From Setomelanomma holmii (taxonomy: Eukaryota; Ascomycota; Dothideomycetes; Pleosporales; Phaeosphaeriaceae): a DNA stretch of 64,000 nt. The notes beneath the pieces were generated by a model. It did not search any database. It saw only the letters and a list, made by a program, of their open reading frames with translations, and was not told the DNA's origin. The stretch spans positions 1-64,000 of the forward strand of contig ML978208.1 in the NCBI GenBank assembly GCA_010015745.1, written 5' to 3'. Below, one piece after another: positions 33,963-44,356 of the stretch (position 1 is the stretch's first letter; every line of letters begins with the position of its first letter). A program made the position numbers and the translations under genes.

Positions 33963-36021
33963 ATGTGGGCAGAAGTAAATGGAGAGCGCAAGAAGGTCGC
34001 ATGGTAAGCCATTTTCCTCCTTCACATCCTTTCATTCTATCATACCCCTCCCTCTTTCCCCTGCACACGCCAACATCGCTGTTGCCATTATCCGATCGCT
34101 ACGAACGTCAGCCCATCAACCAATGTACCCAGCTTCACTGTCGGGAGCGAGGTCGATCGCCCTCCTGTCTGCGAGCTGCGGCGCGTACATACTAGAGCTG
34201 GCCACAATGCATTCCCGACTGAATAGGCGGCACCCATGGCTCCATCGCATGACTCCTGACTGCACTCGACATGCTCTCTGGTCTTCATTTGCTGCCTATG
34301 GAGTGCGTTGAAGGTCTACCACCTGTAATGTTCCCAATTGATATTTGGGACCACGTGGGGAGCCAACGTCGAACGGGAACACAAATCGATACCGCCTCTG
34401 TTGCTCATGCAGCCAAACGGCCATTGACAACTACAATGGTTGTTGTTCCACGATCGCTGACTTCCATAGTGGCCCTTGCATCCGAGGACATCGCTCGTCC
34501 AAGTGCGACCATAGAGACCGTGTGCTTGTCGAGGTTCGGAAACCCGGACGACCACTGAGCAGTTGTCCGCACCCAAGTGGATCATGCAGTTGCGAGCGCG
34601 TCACCATCAGCTATACGATCCCGAAGTCGTCAGAATGTGCCTGCCCGTCAGAACGCGCCCAGTCAGTAACTTCTGCGACTGCAAGCACTCGAGTCCAGAA
34701 GAACAGACGGAAGTCCACCGCGGTCAATCCTTTGTCAGTTGAAAGAGCTTTGCGAGCAGGTCAAGACGCTGAGACCGACACGTCATCCCTTACACGCACA
34801 CCTACCGAAAAGAGCGGCAGCAACGAAGATTCACTACCTTCCAGCGCGAGCTCAACTCCACGTCTCCTCCCAAACCGGAACGATTCTGTCTCCAGCTGTT
34901 GTCAGCCGAAGCCTGTGCAACAACCTCCGCCGCAGGCAGGTTGCTGCAGCAGCAAGAAGCAAATGCCAGAGCCCGCACCTGTCAAGTCGTGTTGCTCTGG
35001 CCCGAAAGCGCAAGCGAATGTGCCCGTGAACCTCCAGATGCAGCAACCACCACTTGGCCAGCAGTTCCAATTTCAGCTCCAATCCCAAGTCCACGGTCAA
35101 CAATACATGAACATGCCATCTCATACCACGCCAGCCTCATTTCCTTTCGGATTGGGCACCCCTATCTACAACCACGCAGCTGCCGCATATCAGCACCCTG
35201 CTTCAGTACCGATGACCCCCGCTACCTCCATGTCGCCACAACCCTCAACACCGCGGATAGGGCAGCGCGCCCCTGAGCACAATTGTCACTGCGGAGAATC
35301 CTGTAGCTGCTTTGGATGTGCCGCGCATCCGAACAACGCCACTATGATGGAGTATGTGAGGCTCATGGCTCAATTTCAGTACACCGGCGGCTTTGGTACA
35401 ATGCCACCACCACTCTACGATATGCCCACCTATCCTCACCATCCGGGTTACGGCGCTGAGGCACACGGGCACCCCTCATATAGTCTCGACCTGATCAGCC
35501 ACGGCTTTGCCACTCAAACCTCAACACCCACGCAGATGACTTTCCGTAATAGCGTTGACATGACAAACCTAGCCAATGCGACGATAGGTGTATCGAATAC
35601 TTGGCAGCAACCATCGATACCAGCGCAGTCACTCCCAGAGGCCCAGATCTACGAACCGACCAGCTATGTGGGCTCGACCTCAACCCCTGGTCACAGCATG
35701 GCCCTGAAAGTGGAAGAACCGATAGCAACCCCTGTTGCGGAAAGTCCTAGCGATGGCAAAGACGAGGAGACATCTACACTATCGCCTTCATCATATTTCT
35801 GGAATCGAATGGTCCTCCCCGGCTGCAATGACGCAACTGGGACCTGTCAATGTGGAGATGGGTGCGAGTGTGTGGGGTGTCTCACACATGGTGGTCACAA
35901 TGGTGTACAGCTTGATGCTCCAACCATCACCGACCAGAACGCGTTTCCTGACTTCACCTCTGACACCAACCTGGGTTTGGACGACACGGATTCTTTCCTC
36001 TTCAACCCAACACCTAGCTGA
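33963..36021 (+). CDS. MAC1: Copper-fist transcription factor, Mac1/GRISEA type
   Basis: Exon 1 (33963..34003, 41 nt) encodes VNGERKKVA plus two bases of a Cys codon. A 466-bp intron (34004..34469, GTAAGC to TAG) precedes exon 2, which completes the Cys and continues GPCIRGHRSSKCDHRDR, then KPGRPLSSCPHP. Together they form the copper-fist: zinc-binding Cys/His and the R/K-GRP minor-groove motif. The rest of the 530 residues is Ser/Pro/Gln-rich. It contains CC pairs near the middle and two near-identical CxCxxxCxCxxCxxH clusters (CHCGESCSCFGCAAH and CQCGDGCECVGCLTH), the copper-sensing repeats that inactivate Mac1-type activators when copper is plentiful. Targets are expected to be Ctr transporters and metalloreductases; none lies in this window. 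Confidence 0.87.
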
Positions 36022-36848
36022 TCGAGCTGTGCAAATATAGTGCCTGTTGCTCGATCTGGCAACGCACTGCTTGCGTCATACTCCTCTTCATCATCTTTTT
36101 CTTCTTGTTCATCACGCCAGTGCGGCTATATCTTTGTCCACATTGGGACTGCGAACAAGGCTCATTGCCCCGGCATGGCAAAGAGTCAATCGCATGCATA
36201 TTATGGGAGGTTTTCTGGACGCATCATGATTTTTGATGATGATATACCCTGGAGAGCTTCACCAACTACTACTTGGGCGCCTCGTGTACGTCGACTGATG
36301 CAAATGATATCTGGTAATCCAAATCTGGAGCTCCAGCTTGTACCCTGAATTATAACAATGTTTGATCAGGTCTCCAGTGCCTGTCGCGCAATACAAAAGT
36401 ACAAGTTGAGCCAATGTAGTCCATACTCTAAGCAGCGATACAGACGCGTCTTGAGCGTACGAATCGAAATATATATGCCGTTACACCGTCTGATACCTTG
36501 CTGCAGAGTTCCAACAAGGTCCGAGACGGTTTCAGGTTGCCTATATTCGCATGCAGGAGGATTCATCACCCATAGTTTGACATCGCTATCAACTGCACAT
36601 CAGAGCCAGATACGTCGTGCTCCACGCTGACCGTCCGCAGTGAAAACCCTCCAGTTGCACTGTTTAACTCCAGGCCTAACGCGCAGTACATCGTCACATT
36701 GTTCATGCCCGTACTGCACTGTGGCTCTCCACATGACCCAGCACAATGTTTTACCATGTCTTCGAACATGGTCAAATGATATCTTCTCTAGATGAAGCAT
36801 TTGTGACTTCAGACTTGCGCAGAAAATGTTCCATGCACAACCTCAGAT
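36022..36848. other. Intergenic, nothing firm
   Basis: About 830 bp after the copper-fist gene. A pyrimidine-rich stretch (about 36080-36115) probably belongs to its 3' UTR. No gene is supported. Confidence 0.5.
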
Positions 36849-37940
36849 ATGTCTCACAACCAGTCTTGCTCGAAATGGAGCTTTCGTAGTGCATTTTGCC
36901 GCCACCCCCCGCTCATCATCAACATCACCCCCTGCTCCATAGCTCCGTCGTCACCAATGTGTGAGGACAACCCGGCTGACACCTTCGCAGACAGCGGTTC
37001 CAGTTCTGCTTCGCAATCATCTGATCCGATCAAGACATTCCCCATCCAAGCACTGGTAACTTCTCCCTTATCCACGTACAAGTCTAAAGCACCACTCGAT
37101 ATCAAGATCGCTGCTGCGGATCCCCTGATGGCATACTTACATTCCAACGCAGTTCGTCTCGCTGACGTGGAAGTTTTGGTATCGACCTTACACTGGAATT
37201 ATAACGATATGAACAAACTCGCCACTAACATCGGTCTCTTCCACTCTCGCGGCGCCATCAATGCAGACCAACTTGAGGGAATACTAACCTACATCTTCAC
37301 GCACGACGATCCTCATTTCTCGCTCTTCGCCCGCACTACAACACAAATTGAGCGCTTCAAGCTCGCACATGAGGCATATATCGCAACGCACATGTCAGCA
37401 AAACTGCACCAGAAGCTCATCCAGCAGGAAAAAACACGTCGTATAGCACAAAAGAAGGCAGAGCGCGAAGCAGCCCACCGACGCCAAACCATCCCTGCAA
37501 AGTGGCGTAAGTCAGAGGTAGGGCTTTTGCCAACGGGCTGTGCTAGTATTGCAGATATCATCACCGAGCTGGACGGTATGAATTGGACACAGGCTATGAA
37601 GATTGTCAAAGCTGCTGATACCGATGCTTCGGGTCTTCGAAAACCTAGGAAGCTGCGAGGAAAGCAAGTTCCGGAACGACATGTCGAAGAGATTGATCGA
37701 TCCTGGGCCCAGACTCGGTTGCATAATGGGCCTGGGTTGGAGAATCGAGCGAGGCCGAAGGTCAAGTTGCCGTGTGGGGAGGCTGATGCGCGGGAGGTTA
37801 GGACTGTGAATGGTATGGATAGCGTGGTGAAGATGAAGGGAGGTAAGAATGGAGTGTGGCGGCAGTCGAAGGTTACGGAGCAGGTTTTGTTGGCGAGGGA
37901 GGGTAAGGGGATTGTTATTCGTCTTCGTCCGGCAGCTTAG
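36849..37940 (+). CDS. Uncharacterised intracellular protein
   Basis: A single 363-codon frame from the ATG at 36849. An ATG at 36957, starting CEDNPADTF, is a plausible shorter start. There is no signal peptide, membrane segment or domain I recognise. The N-terminus is Ser-rich. Residues ~110-215 look helical (SNAVRLADVEVLVSTLHW...NDMNKLATNIGLF), and a strongly charged helix (QQEKTRRIAQKKAEREAAHRRQ) is likely coiled coil. The C-terminal third is basic. It reads as a coherent coding frame with no competing frame of comparable quality on the other strand. Confidence 0.65.
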   Translation: MSHNQSCSKWSFRSAFCRHPPLIINITPCSIAPSSPMCEDNPADTFADSGSSSASQSSDPIKTFPIQALVTSPLSTYKSKAPLDIKIAAADPLMAYLHSNAVRLADVEVLVSTLHWNYNDMNKLATNIGLFHSRGAINADQLEGILTYIFTHDDPHFSLFARTTTQIERFKLAHEAYIATHMSAKLHQKLIQQEKTRRIAQKKAEREAAHRRQTIPAKWRKSEVGLLPTGCASIADIITELDGMNWTQAMKIVKAADTDASGLRKPRKLRGKQVPERHVEEIDRSWAQTRLHNGPGLENRARPKVKLPCGEADAREVRTVNGMDSVVKMKGGKNGVWRQSKVTEQVLLAREGKGIVIRLRPAA

Positions 37941-38606
37941 ATACCTTTCCGCTGTTTGTGATTTTCTTCGGCTCTCTTCAGAATCATGCCTTCTCAGAAA
38001 TCGATCATATAATATTCAATGTGCTTTGCTTCTTTTTCAATATTGTCAGATTTTGCTTCTCTGTTTGGCAGATGCAGTGAGCTTCGAAGTTGGAAGCCGG
38101 TCCATCGCTAATGTGAACGAGACTTCTGCTCGTGTACACGGCTGTGCTACAGAAGTCAGCACAGCGCAGTCGCTTCTATGAGTGAACGTCGGCACCTTCT
38201 CAATGAAGTGGATCCTGGGACGAGGTTCATCGTGGCGCAGAGCACGCTGCGGCCACGATCTGTGGTGGACAAGGTTAGCGTGGCGAGCTGCCAAAAGTGG
38301 AGTCGCTCCTGCCCCGATTGGATGACGTCTCTTAGAGGCTGGGGTGTCTGGGCGAGTGAATCTCAATTGCCATCAGCGTTTAATTTCCCCGTGCTGCCCT
38401 CATCACAACAATCCTGCTGTCGCGCCCACAGGAAGCACCCATCGCTATCTCAATCCCGTCGCTCGCCCGAACCTAGTGCCCAGCATCATCCCGTTGCGCT
38501 CTGTCAGCGCGGCTTTCCGTAGCTTCCGCGTCTGCCTGCAAGCTCCATTGCGGCGATCCGAAACCATCGTTCACACCTCGTCGCATCTCTCCGCGAAACA
38601 TCCGTC
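37941..38606. other. Promoter/leader of syntaxin gene
   Basis: About 670 bp between an unknown gene and the syntaxin gene, both on the plus strand. ORFs here overlap on opposite strands and are unsupported. Confidence 0.5.
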
Positions 38607-39855
38607 ATGTCGCAAAACTACCAGCAGTACGGCGGCAACCCCTATGGCCAGGCCGAGGCCGGCTACGGCCAGTCGAATCCCTACGGAGGCGGTGGTGGCT
38701 ATGGCTCGTCCAACCCATATGGCGGAGGAGTAAGCAATGCGATTGCGCGACAAAAAGAGGCACACTGACAGGCTTTACAGTACGACGCTCCGCCAGCGCT
38801 CCAGCAAGCCGATTCGAACTACTCGCAGCCCTCGCAATACTCGCAAACACACGGTGCTGGCGCCGGCCTCCCGAGCGGTCCCAACACCAACACGAACGTG
38901 CCGCACACTGATGTGCCTCTGCATCAGGGCTATGGACAAGAGCAACATGGCGCCCAGCCATTGAGCCGCGACGACTACTTGCAGCGAATCGAGGGCACTA
39001 AGACGCGCATCGGACAGCTCACGTCAGACATCCAGTCCATCGCGACCATCCATCAACGCATGCTGTCGTCACCCGACAACCGCTCATCCTCCGAACTTGA
39101 GAGCATTGTGACGCAAACGCAAATCAGGAACACTCAAATCAAGGATGAAATCAAGTTCTTGGAGAAGGATGCGGCTCGCGACCCGAACAACACTTTCAAG
39201 AGGCAACAGGTGAACTCGCTGAAGAACACATTCAAGACGCAGCTCGAGGAGTTCCAGAGAGAAGAGGCGGAGTACTCCAAGCGGTATCGCGAGGCAATCG
39301 GCCGCCAGTATCGCATCATCAACCCTGAAGCGACAGAAGCTGAGGTCAACGAAGCCGCAAACTCTGATTGGGGCGATGAGGGTATCTTCACACAAGCTGT
39401 AAGTAGATCCCTTCTCACGCAGATGCAGCCTCCCGGTGGCTGCGGAAGAGTCTTTGCGCATGTTGTAGCCGTGTCTTCCATACAACTGCTGACCTCATTC
39501 ACAGCTTAAGAGCAACCGCAGCGGTCAAGCCTCCAGCGTCCTTGGCGCCGTGCGCGCTCGCCACAATGATATCCAGCGCATTGAAAAGACCATGAGCGAG
39601 CTCGCGTTGCTCTTCCAGCAACTCAACGAGCAAGTCGTCTACCAGGAGGCACAGGTGCAACAGGCTGAGCAGCAGACGGAGCAAGTCACCGAGGATGCTA
39701 CACAAGCCAACAAGCAGCTAGACGCTGGCATCGTATCTGCTCGACGTGCACGGAAGCTCAAATGGTGGACTCTTGGTGTAGTCGTCTTGATCATCGCCAT
39801 TCTTGCGCTCGTCCTTGGTATCTACTTTGGTACAGGGCAACAGAACAAGAAATAA
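38607..39855 (+). CDS. SSO1: Plasma-membrane Qa-SNARE, Sso1/Sso2-type syntaxin
   Basis: Exons are 38607..38729, 38781..39398 and 39505..39855 (introns 51 and 106 bp), giving 363 residues. An unusual N-terminal 40 residues contain repeated NPYG units (NPYGQ, NPYGGGGG, NPYGGG). Then comes the Habc helical bundle (LSRDDYLQRIEGTKTRIGQL...), the linker, and the SNARE helix (RHNDIQRIEKTMSELALLFQQLNEQVVYQEAQV) with the central Gln. A single C-terminal anchor (WWTLGVVVLIIAILALVLGIYF) and a short lumenal tail end the protein. It pairs with Sec9 and Snc on secretory vesicles to drive exocytosis at the hyphal surface. The symbol is by family; SSO1 and SSO2 cannot be told apart from one copy. Confidence 0.88.
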
Positions 39856-40893
39856 AATTCTCACTTCGAGGTTGGGCAGGAAGCTAGGATCACGTGGCGG
39901 TAGGTGTTGGCGACGAAGATGTAGGATGTGGTCTTCTTTTACGAAAACTGCTACGGCAGAGCGAAGTTGGGACAGTGTAGCAGGCGCATCTCATTGAAGT
40001 AAACTAATTAATCGGGGCTGTGTCAGCAGCTCGTGTGTATAAGCTGATGAAGGATTGATACAGTAATTTGCCGCTAGCATTTATCAATGGGTGCTCCTCG
40101 TGAAGAGCTAGCTCCCAACCATTCCGCGACTATCGATGGCTGGATCGGTCGATTGAGTTCGTAAATATACGACCAGCGCTATGTGTAGCAGCTCAGCGAA
40201 CATTGGAAGGCTCTTTGGTGTATTTCAACACCAAACAAGGATCGAAATTGTTATTTGACATATCCTGGCTACTAAACAAGCGACAATCTCTGCTGCGGGT
40301 GCCCGCCCGCTGATGCTGTCATACCCCATTCTTAGACGGGGTCTGCAATTTCGGCTCTCCAGCGGCCAAGCGGTCGCACTGCAAGGGCACTTTGATACGG
40401 ATCATCCATGCCACTGGCAGAATGTCGTCAAAGATGTACCACAACGCGTGTTTCAGATGCATCTGAGGCAGACCAAAGAAGCAGGCTCCGCCGCGCGGCC
40501 GCGCCAGCTGGGCCTTGCTTGGTGGCTGTCAAGACTCTCCTTGGTCCCGCTTGTTTGCCCCTTGCCTATGCTTTGCAGCACGAGTGGCCGCCGATCCCTG
40601 TTGAGGAAGACGCGCTGGCCAATCACGCAAGAGCACGGCTTGCGACTACCAGTCTTTAGATGCGCGACTTCCCCAACCTGTTTCCGCTCCTGAATCTTCC
40701 TCGCACCTTCGTTGTCGTGTGTCTTTGTGCCTTTTCACTAGGTCTTCTAACCGCTGCTTCCTACACTCGTTACTTTGGGCACCGCGCCTGCTTTGAAACT
40801 TCTAATACAATCGCTCTCCGGCCTTTTGTTATTACAAAAGCTGTTCTTCAAATCGACCAGTGAATATCCTCAACCAAATCACACATCATCACA
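39856..40893. other. Promoter region of the GH72 gene
   Basis: 1.04 kb without a supported gene. The final ~150 bp, pyrimidine-rich and then CATCATCACA just before the ATG at 40894, look like a fungal 5' leader. ORFs at 40313-40863 show no domains. Confidence 0.5.
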
Positions 40894-42443
40894 ATGAAGA
40901 TTGCTGCGATCGCTGCCGTGCTTGCGGCCTCTGTTGCTGCGACTCCGGCCGCGATTGAGAAGCGTGCATCCATCACGCCCGTCACTGTCAAGGGAAATGG
41001 TGTGTGGTCGACGAACACTGGGTGAAGATCGACCTTCCTGCTAACGATTGCAGCTTTCTTCGCTGGCGATAAGCGTTTCTACATCCGCGGTGTCGACTAC
41101 CAGCCAGGTACGCGAGTCGAGCACGCGATTCATAACACAGACTGACCATAGACAGGCGGTGCATCGGATGCTAAGGACCCCATTGCAGATGCCACTGGTT
41201 GCAAGCGCGACATTGCCGAGTTCACAAAGCTCGGTATCAACACCGTGCGTGTGTACACTATTGACAACACTGCGTCCCACGACGAGTGCATGAGCGCTTT
41301 GGTATGGACATGTATCCCACCTATCGAAGACCGAATCTGACTCTCGTAGGCTGCTGCTGGCATCTACCTTGCCCTGGACATCAACACCCCCAAGTACTCG
41401 ATTAACCGAGCCAACCCCCAGCCATCGTACAACAAGGCCTACCTCCAGAGCATCTTTGCCACGGTCGAGATGTTCGCCAAGTACGACAACACTCTGCTTT
41501 TCTTCTCTGCCAACGAGGTCATCAACGACGATGCAACCACCAACTGCGCGCCATACGTAAAGGCCGTCACTCGCGATATCAAGTCCTACATGAACGCTCG
41601 CGGACTTCGCAAGATCCCCGTTGGATACTCTGCTGCTGATGTCGAGTCGAACCGCTACGAGATGGCCGCATACATGAACTGCGGAGACGACGCGGTCCGC
41701 AGCGACTTCTTCGCCTTCAACGACTACTCCTGGTGCGACCCTTCGTCATTCACCACATCCGGATGGGACCAGAAGGTGCAGAAGTTCAGCAACTACAGCA
41801 TCCCTATCTTGTAAGTTACCCCACTAAATGCTTGTAACAGTCTCTAATCATCACTAGCCTTTCCGAGTTTGGTTGCAATAAGAACACCCGCGAGTTCAAC
41901 GAGGTCGCCTCTCTTTACAGCTCGGACATGACCTCCGTCTACTCGGGTGGCCTTGTCTACGAATACTCCCAGGAGGACTCCAACTACGGTCTGGTCACTA
42001 TCAGCGGCGGCAGCGTCAGCGAGCTGAAAGACTTCACCACCCTCAAGAACGCTTTCGCGAAGACCCCTGCTCCCAGCGGTGACGGTGGCTACAAGTCGAG
42101 CGGTTCAGCTTCAACGTGCCCATCTAAGAGCAGCACCTGGAACGTCACCATTGCGGCCGATCAGCTTCCTGCATTCCCCAGCGGTGCCGATCAGCTCCTG
42201 AAGAAGGGTGCTGGTAGCGGCCCTGGTCTCACCGGCTCTGGTAGCCAGGATGCTGGTGCTGCCACGACCAGCTTGGCTGGTGCTGCCGATGGTGCCGTCA
42301 CTTCTGGAGGCGCCACAGCTGCTGCTTCGTCCAGCAAGGGCGCTGCTGCCTCTCTCCGCCCCGGCGAGTTCGCTATGGGTCCCCTCGTTTGCGGTGCTGT
42401 TGTCCTCATTTCGGCGATGCTTGGTGGAGCTCTTGTCTTGTAA
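40894..42443 (+). CDS. GPI-anchored beta-1,3-glucanosyltransferase (GH72)
   Basis: Five exons (40894..40999, 41054..41107, 41156..41301, 41350..41810, 41858..42443) with 47-54 bp introns give 450 residues. A signal peptide (KIAAIAAVLAASVAATPA) precedes the GH72 domain: FFAGDKRFYIRGVDYQPGG, NTVRVYTID, AGIYLALDINTPKYSINR, SANEVIND (acid/base Glu near 158) and FLSEFGCNK (nucleophile Glu near 259). That ~101-residue spacing matches yeast Gas1 (161/262). No Cys-rich CBM43 domain follows, so it belongs to the short subgroup (Gas3-5, Aspergillus Gel1-like). A Ser/Ala/Gly-rich stalk and a hydrophobic tail (GPLVCGAVVLISAMLGGALVL) indicate a GPI signal. It elongates and branches wall beta-1,3-glucan. 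Confidence 0.93.
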
Positions 42444-42818
42444 GAGTATAGCTATGAGGAGCACACTGTACGAGGTATTGGCTGGAGATGTAATACAAAG
42501 ACCCAGTGCGGGCAACATTTCCGTATATTAGGGCATCTTCAATGGAGTGGTTGGCTCAGTGGAAGTCAACACGGCGTCATTTGTCTTTTCGATTCTATAG
42601 AGCGCTGTATATAGTACAAAACAACTGCAGCTTTATGTATATCGAATCTTTCCCATACAATGACTCTGGTGATGTCACTCGTGATCTTCGAGTCAATTTG
42701 CAAGCCCTTATCGATAAGCGTAAGTCGTGAATTTGATACCACGACCAGACATCCTCGAAAGTGATACCTCGCACACCTCCTTTTGTGATACCCTGGGCGT
42801 TCCTACTTCTGCCATAAG
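42444..42818. other. Short spacer GH72 / GTPase
   Basis: 375 bp between two plus-strand genes. It contains the GH72 3' UTR and the GTPase promoter. No other feature was seen. Confidence 0.5.
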
Positions 42819-44356
42819 ATGCCGCGCGATCCTCTCATTGGCTTGGTAGGCAAGCCTTCGTCAGGAAAGAGCACAACGCTCAACAGGTGCGATATACCCC
42901 ACCTCTACACCTAGAGCGCGTTTTCTAAGATTTATATGCTCGCAGCTTAACAGACGCCACATCGAAAGTCGGTCCGTAAATGTCACGCTCAAGATGAGAG
43001 GGTATACAGGCTGATACGAAAGTAGGCAACTTTCCGTAAGTGTTTCTCTTCGACCTCTCACAGTCCACTGCGTTCGCGCCTGAATGCATTCCTATATCCT
43101 TTCGCATTCACGCTGTTTTCTTAACCGTAGCGTTCTAAATCCTACTCCGCAGCTTCACAACAATCGACCCCCAACGCGCCATCGGCTACCTCCAGATCGA
43201 ATGCGCCTGCGCTCGCGTCGGCCTCTCGGACCGCTGCAAACCCAACTACGGCTCCTGCATTGACGGCCGGCGCTCCGTCCCCATCGAACTCCTCGATGTC
43301 GCCGGCCTTGTTCCCGGCGCACACATGGGCAAAGGCCTAGGCAATCGCTTCCTCGACGACTTGCGGCACGCCGATGCGCTCGTACATGTCGTCGATGTCT
43401 CGGGCACCACAGACGCAGAAGGCAAAGCAACGCGCGGATACGACCCAAGTCAAGACATTGTGTGGTTGCGCAGCGAGATTGTACGCTGGATACAGGGCAA
43501 CTTGATGGAGAAATGGGGCAGTATCAAGCGGCGCCACGTCGCTGTGAAAGCCACTGCTGTCGAAACGCTCCAAAATCAGTTCAGCGGGTACGGATCCACG
43601 AGCGCCGTCGTAGCGCGGTGTCTGGACCATTTGAACCTCAAGATACCACTGCAGGACTGGGACGAAGAAACCATTGAGCGCGTGGTGAACGCTTTCACAG
43701 ACGAGAAGTTCCCCACCGTCATTGCGCTGAATAAAATCGACCACCCCGACGCAGACAAGAACATCACAAAGATCGCAAAGGCACAGGATCCGAAAAGTAT
43801 CGTGCTGTGTAGTGCGATTAGCGAGGTGTTCTTGCGTAAGTTGGCGAAACAGGGATTCGTGAAGTACACGGAAGGAAGCGAATTCGTAGACACAAGGGAG
43901 GACTTGATAGAACAAGGCGACCCCGACGGCGGCGGCCTCAAACCCCTAGACGAGAAACTCACCACGCGCATCGAGAACCTAAAAGACATGGTGCTCTACC
44001 GCTTCGGCAGCACAGGCGTAGTGCAAGTTTTATCAAGAGCAGCAGAATTGCTGGGCCTGGTGCCAGTCTTCCCGGTAAGGAATATTCACACGTACACATC
44101 TGGCAGTGCGAGCTCGACGGCGGTGTTCAGGGATTGTGTACTCGTAGCTAGGGGGAGTACGGTCGGCGATGTGTATAGGAAGGTCATGGGGGATGCGCCA
44201 ATGGCGTATGTGGAGACAGAGGGGGGGAGGAGGGTGGGGGAGGATGATGTTGTTGTTAAGGGGAAGAATGATGTGAGTGTAGTTGTCGAAAGAGTGGTGT
44301 TGAGAGATGTGGCTGACATGGTGCAGATTTTGAGCTTTAAGGTTGGAAGGGCATAG
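42819..44356 (+). CDS. Obg/YchF-type GTPase, Ygr210c homologue
   Basis: Four exons: 42819..42886, 42946..42971, 43026..43035 and 43153..44356, giving 435 residues. The G1 P-loop GLVGKPSSGKST lies in exon 1. The switch region (DATSKVGNFPFTTIDP) is stitched together from four exons, including a 10-nt micro-exon (GCAACTTTCC). G3 is LLDVAGLVPGAHMGKGLGNRFLDDLRHADAL, and G4 is ALNKIDHPDADKN. The C-terminal TGS-like region (FPVRNIHTYTSG...) closes the protein. The family is the cytosolic Obg/DRG-related GTPases; yeast Ygr210c is of similar size and has no settled function, and ribosome association is suggested by relatives. The donor of intron 2 (GTCCGT) is weak. Since every family residue falls in place with this model, I trust the micro-exon. 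Confidence 0.88.

Noticed and set aside
33476..34195. 239-codon plus-strand ORF over the copper-fist first exon
   Set aside because: It runs in a different frame from the copper-fist exon 1 and through its intron, with no recognisable features.
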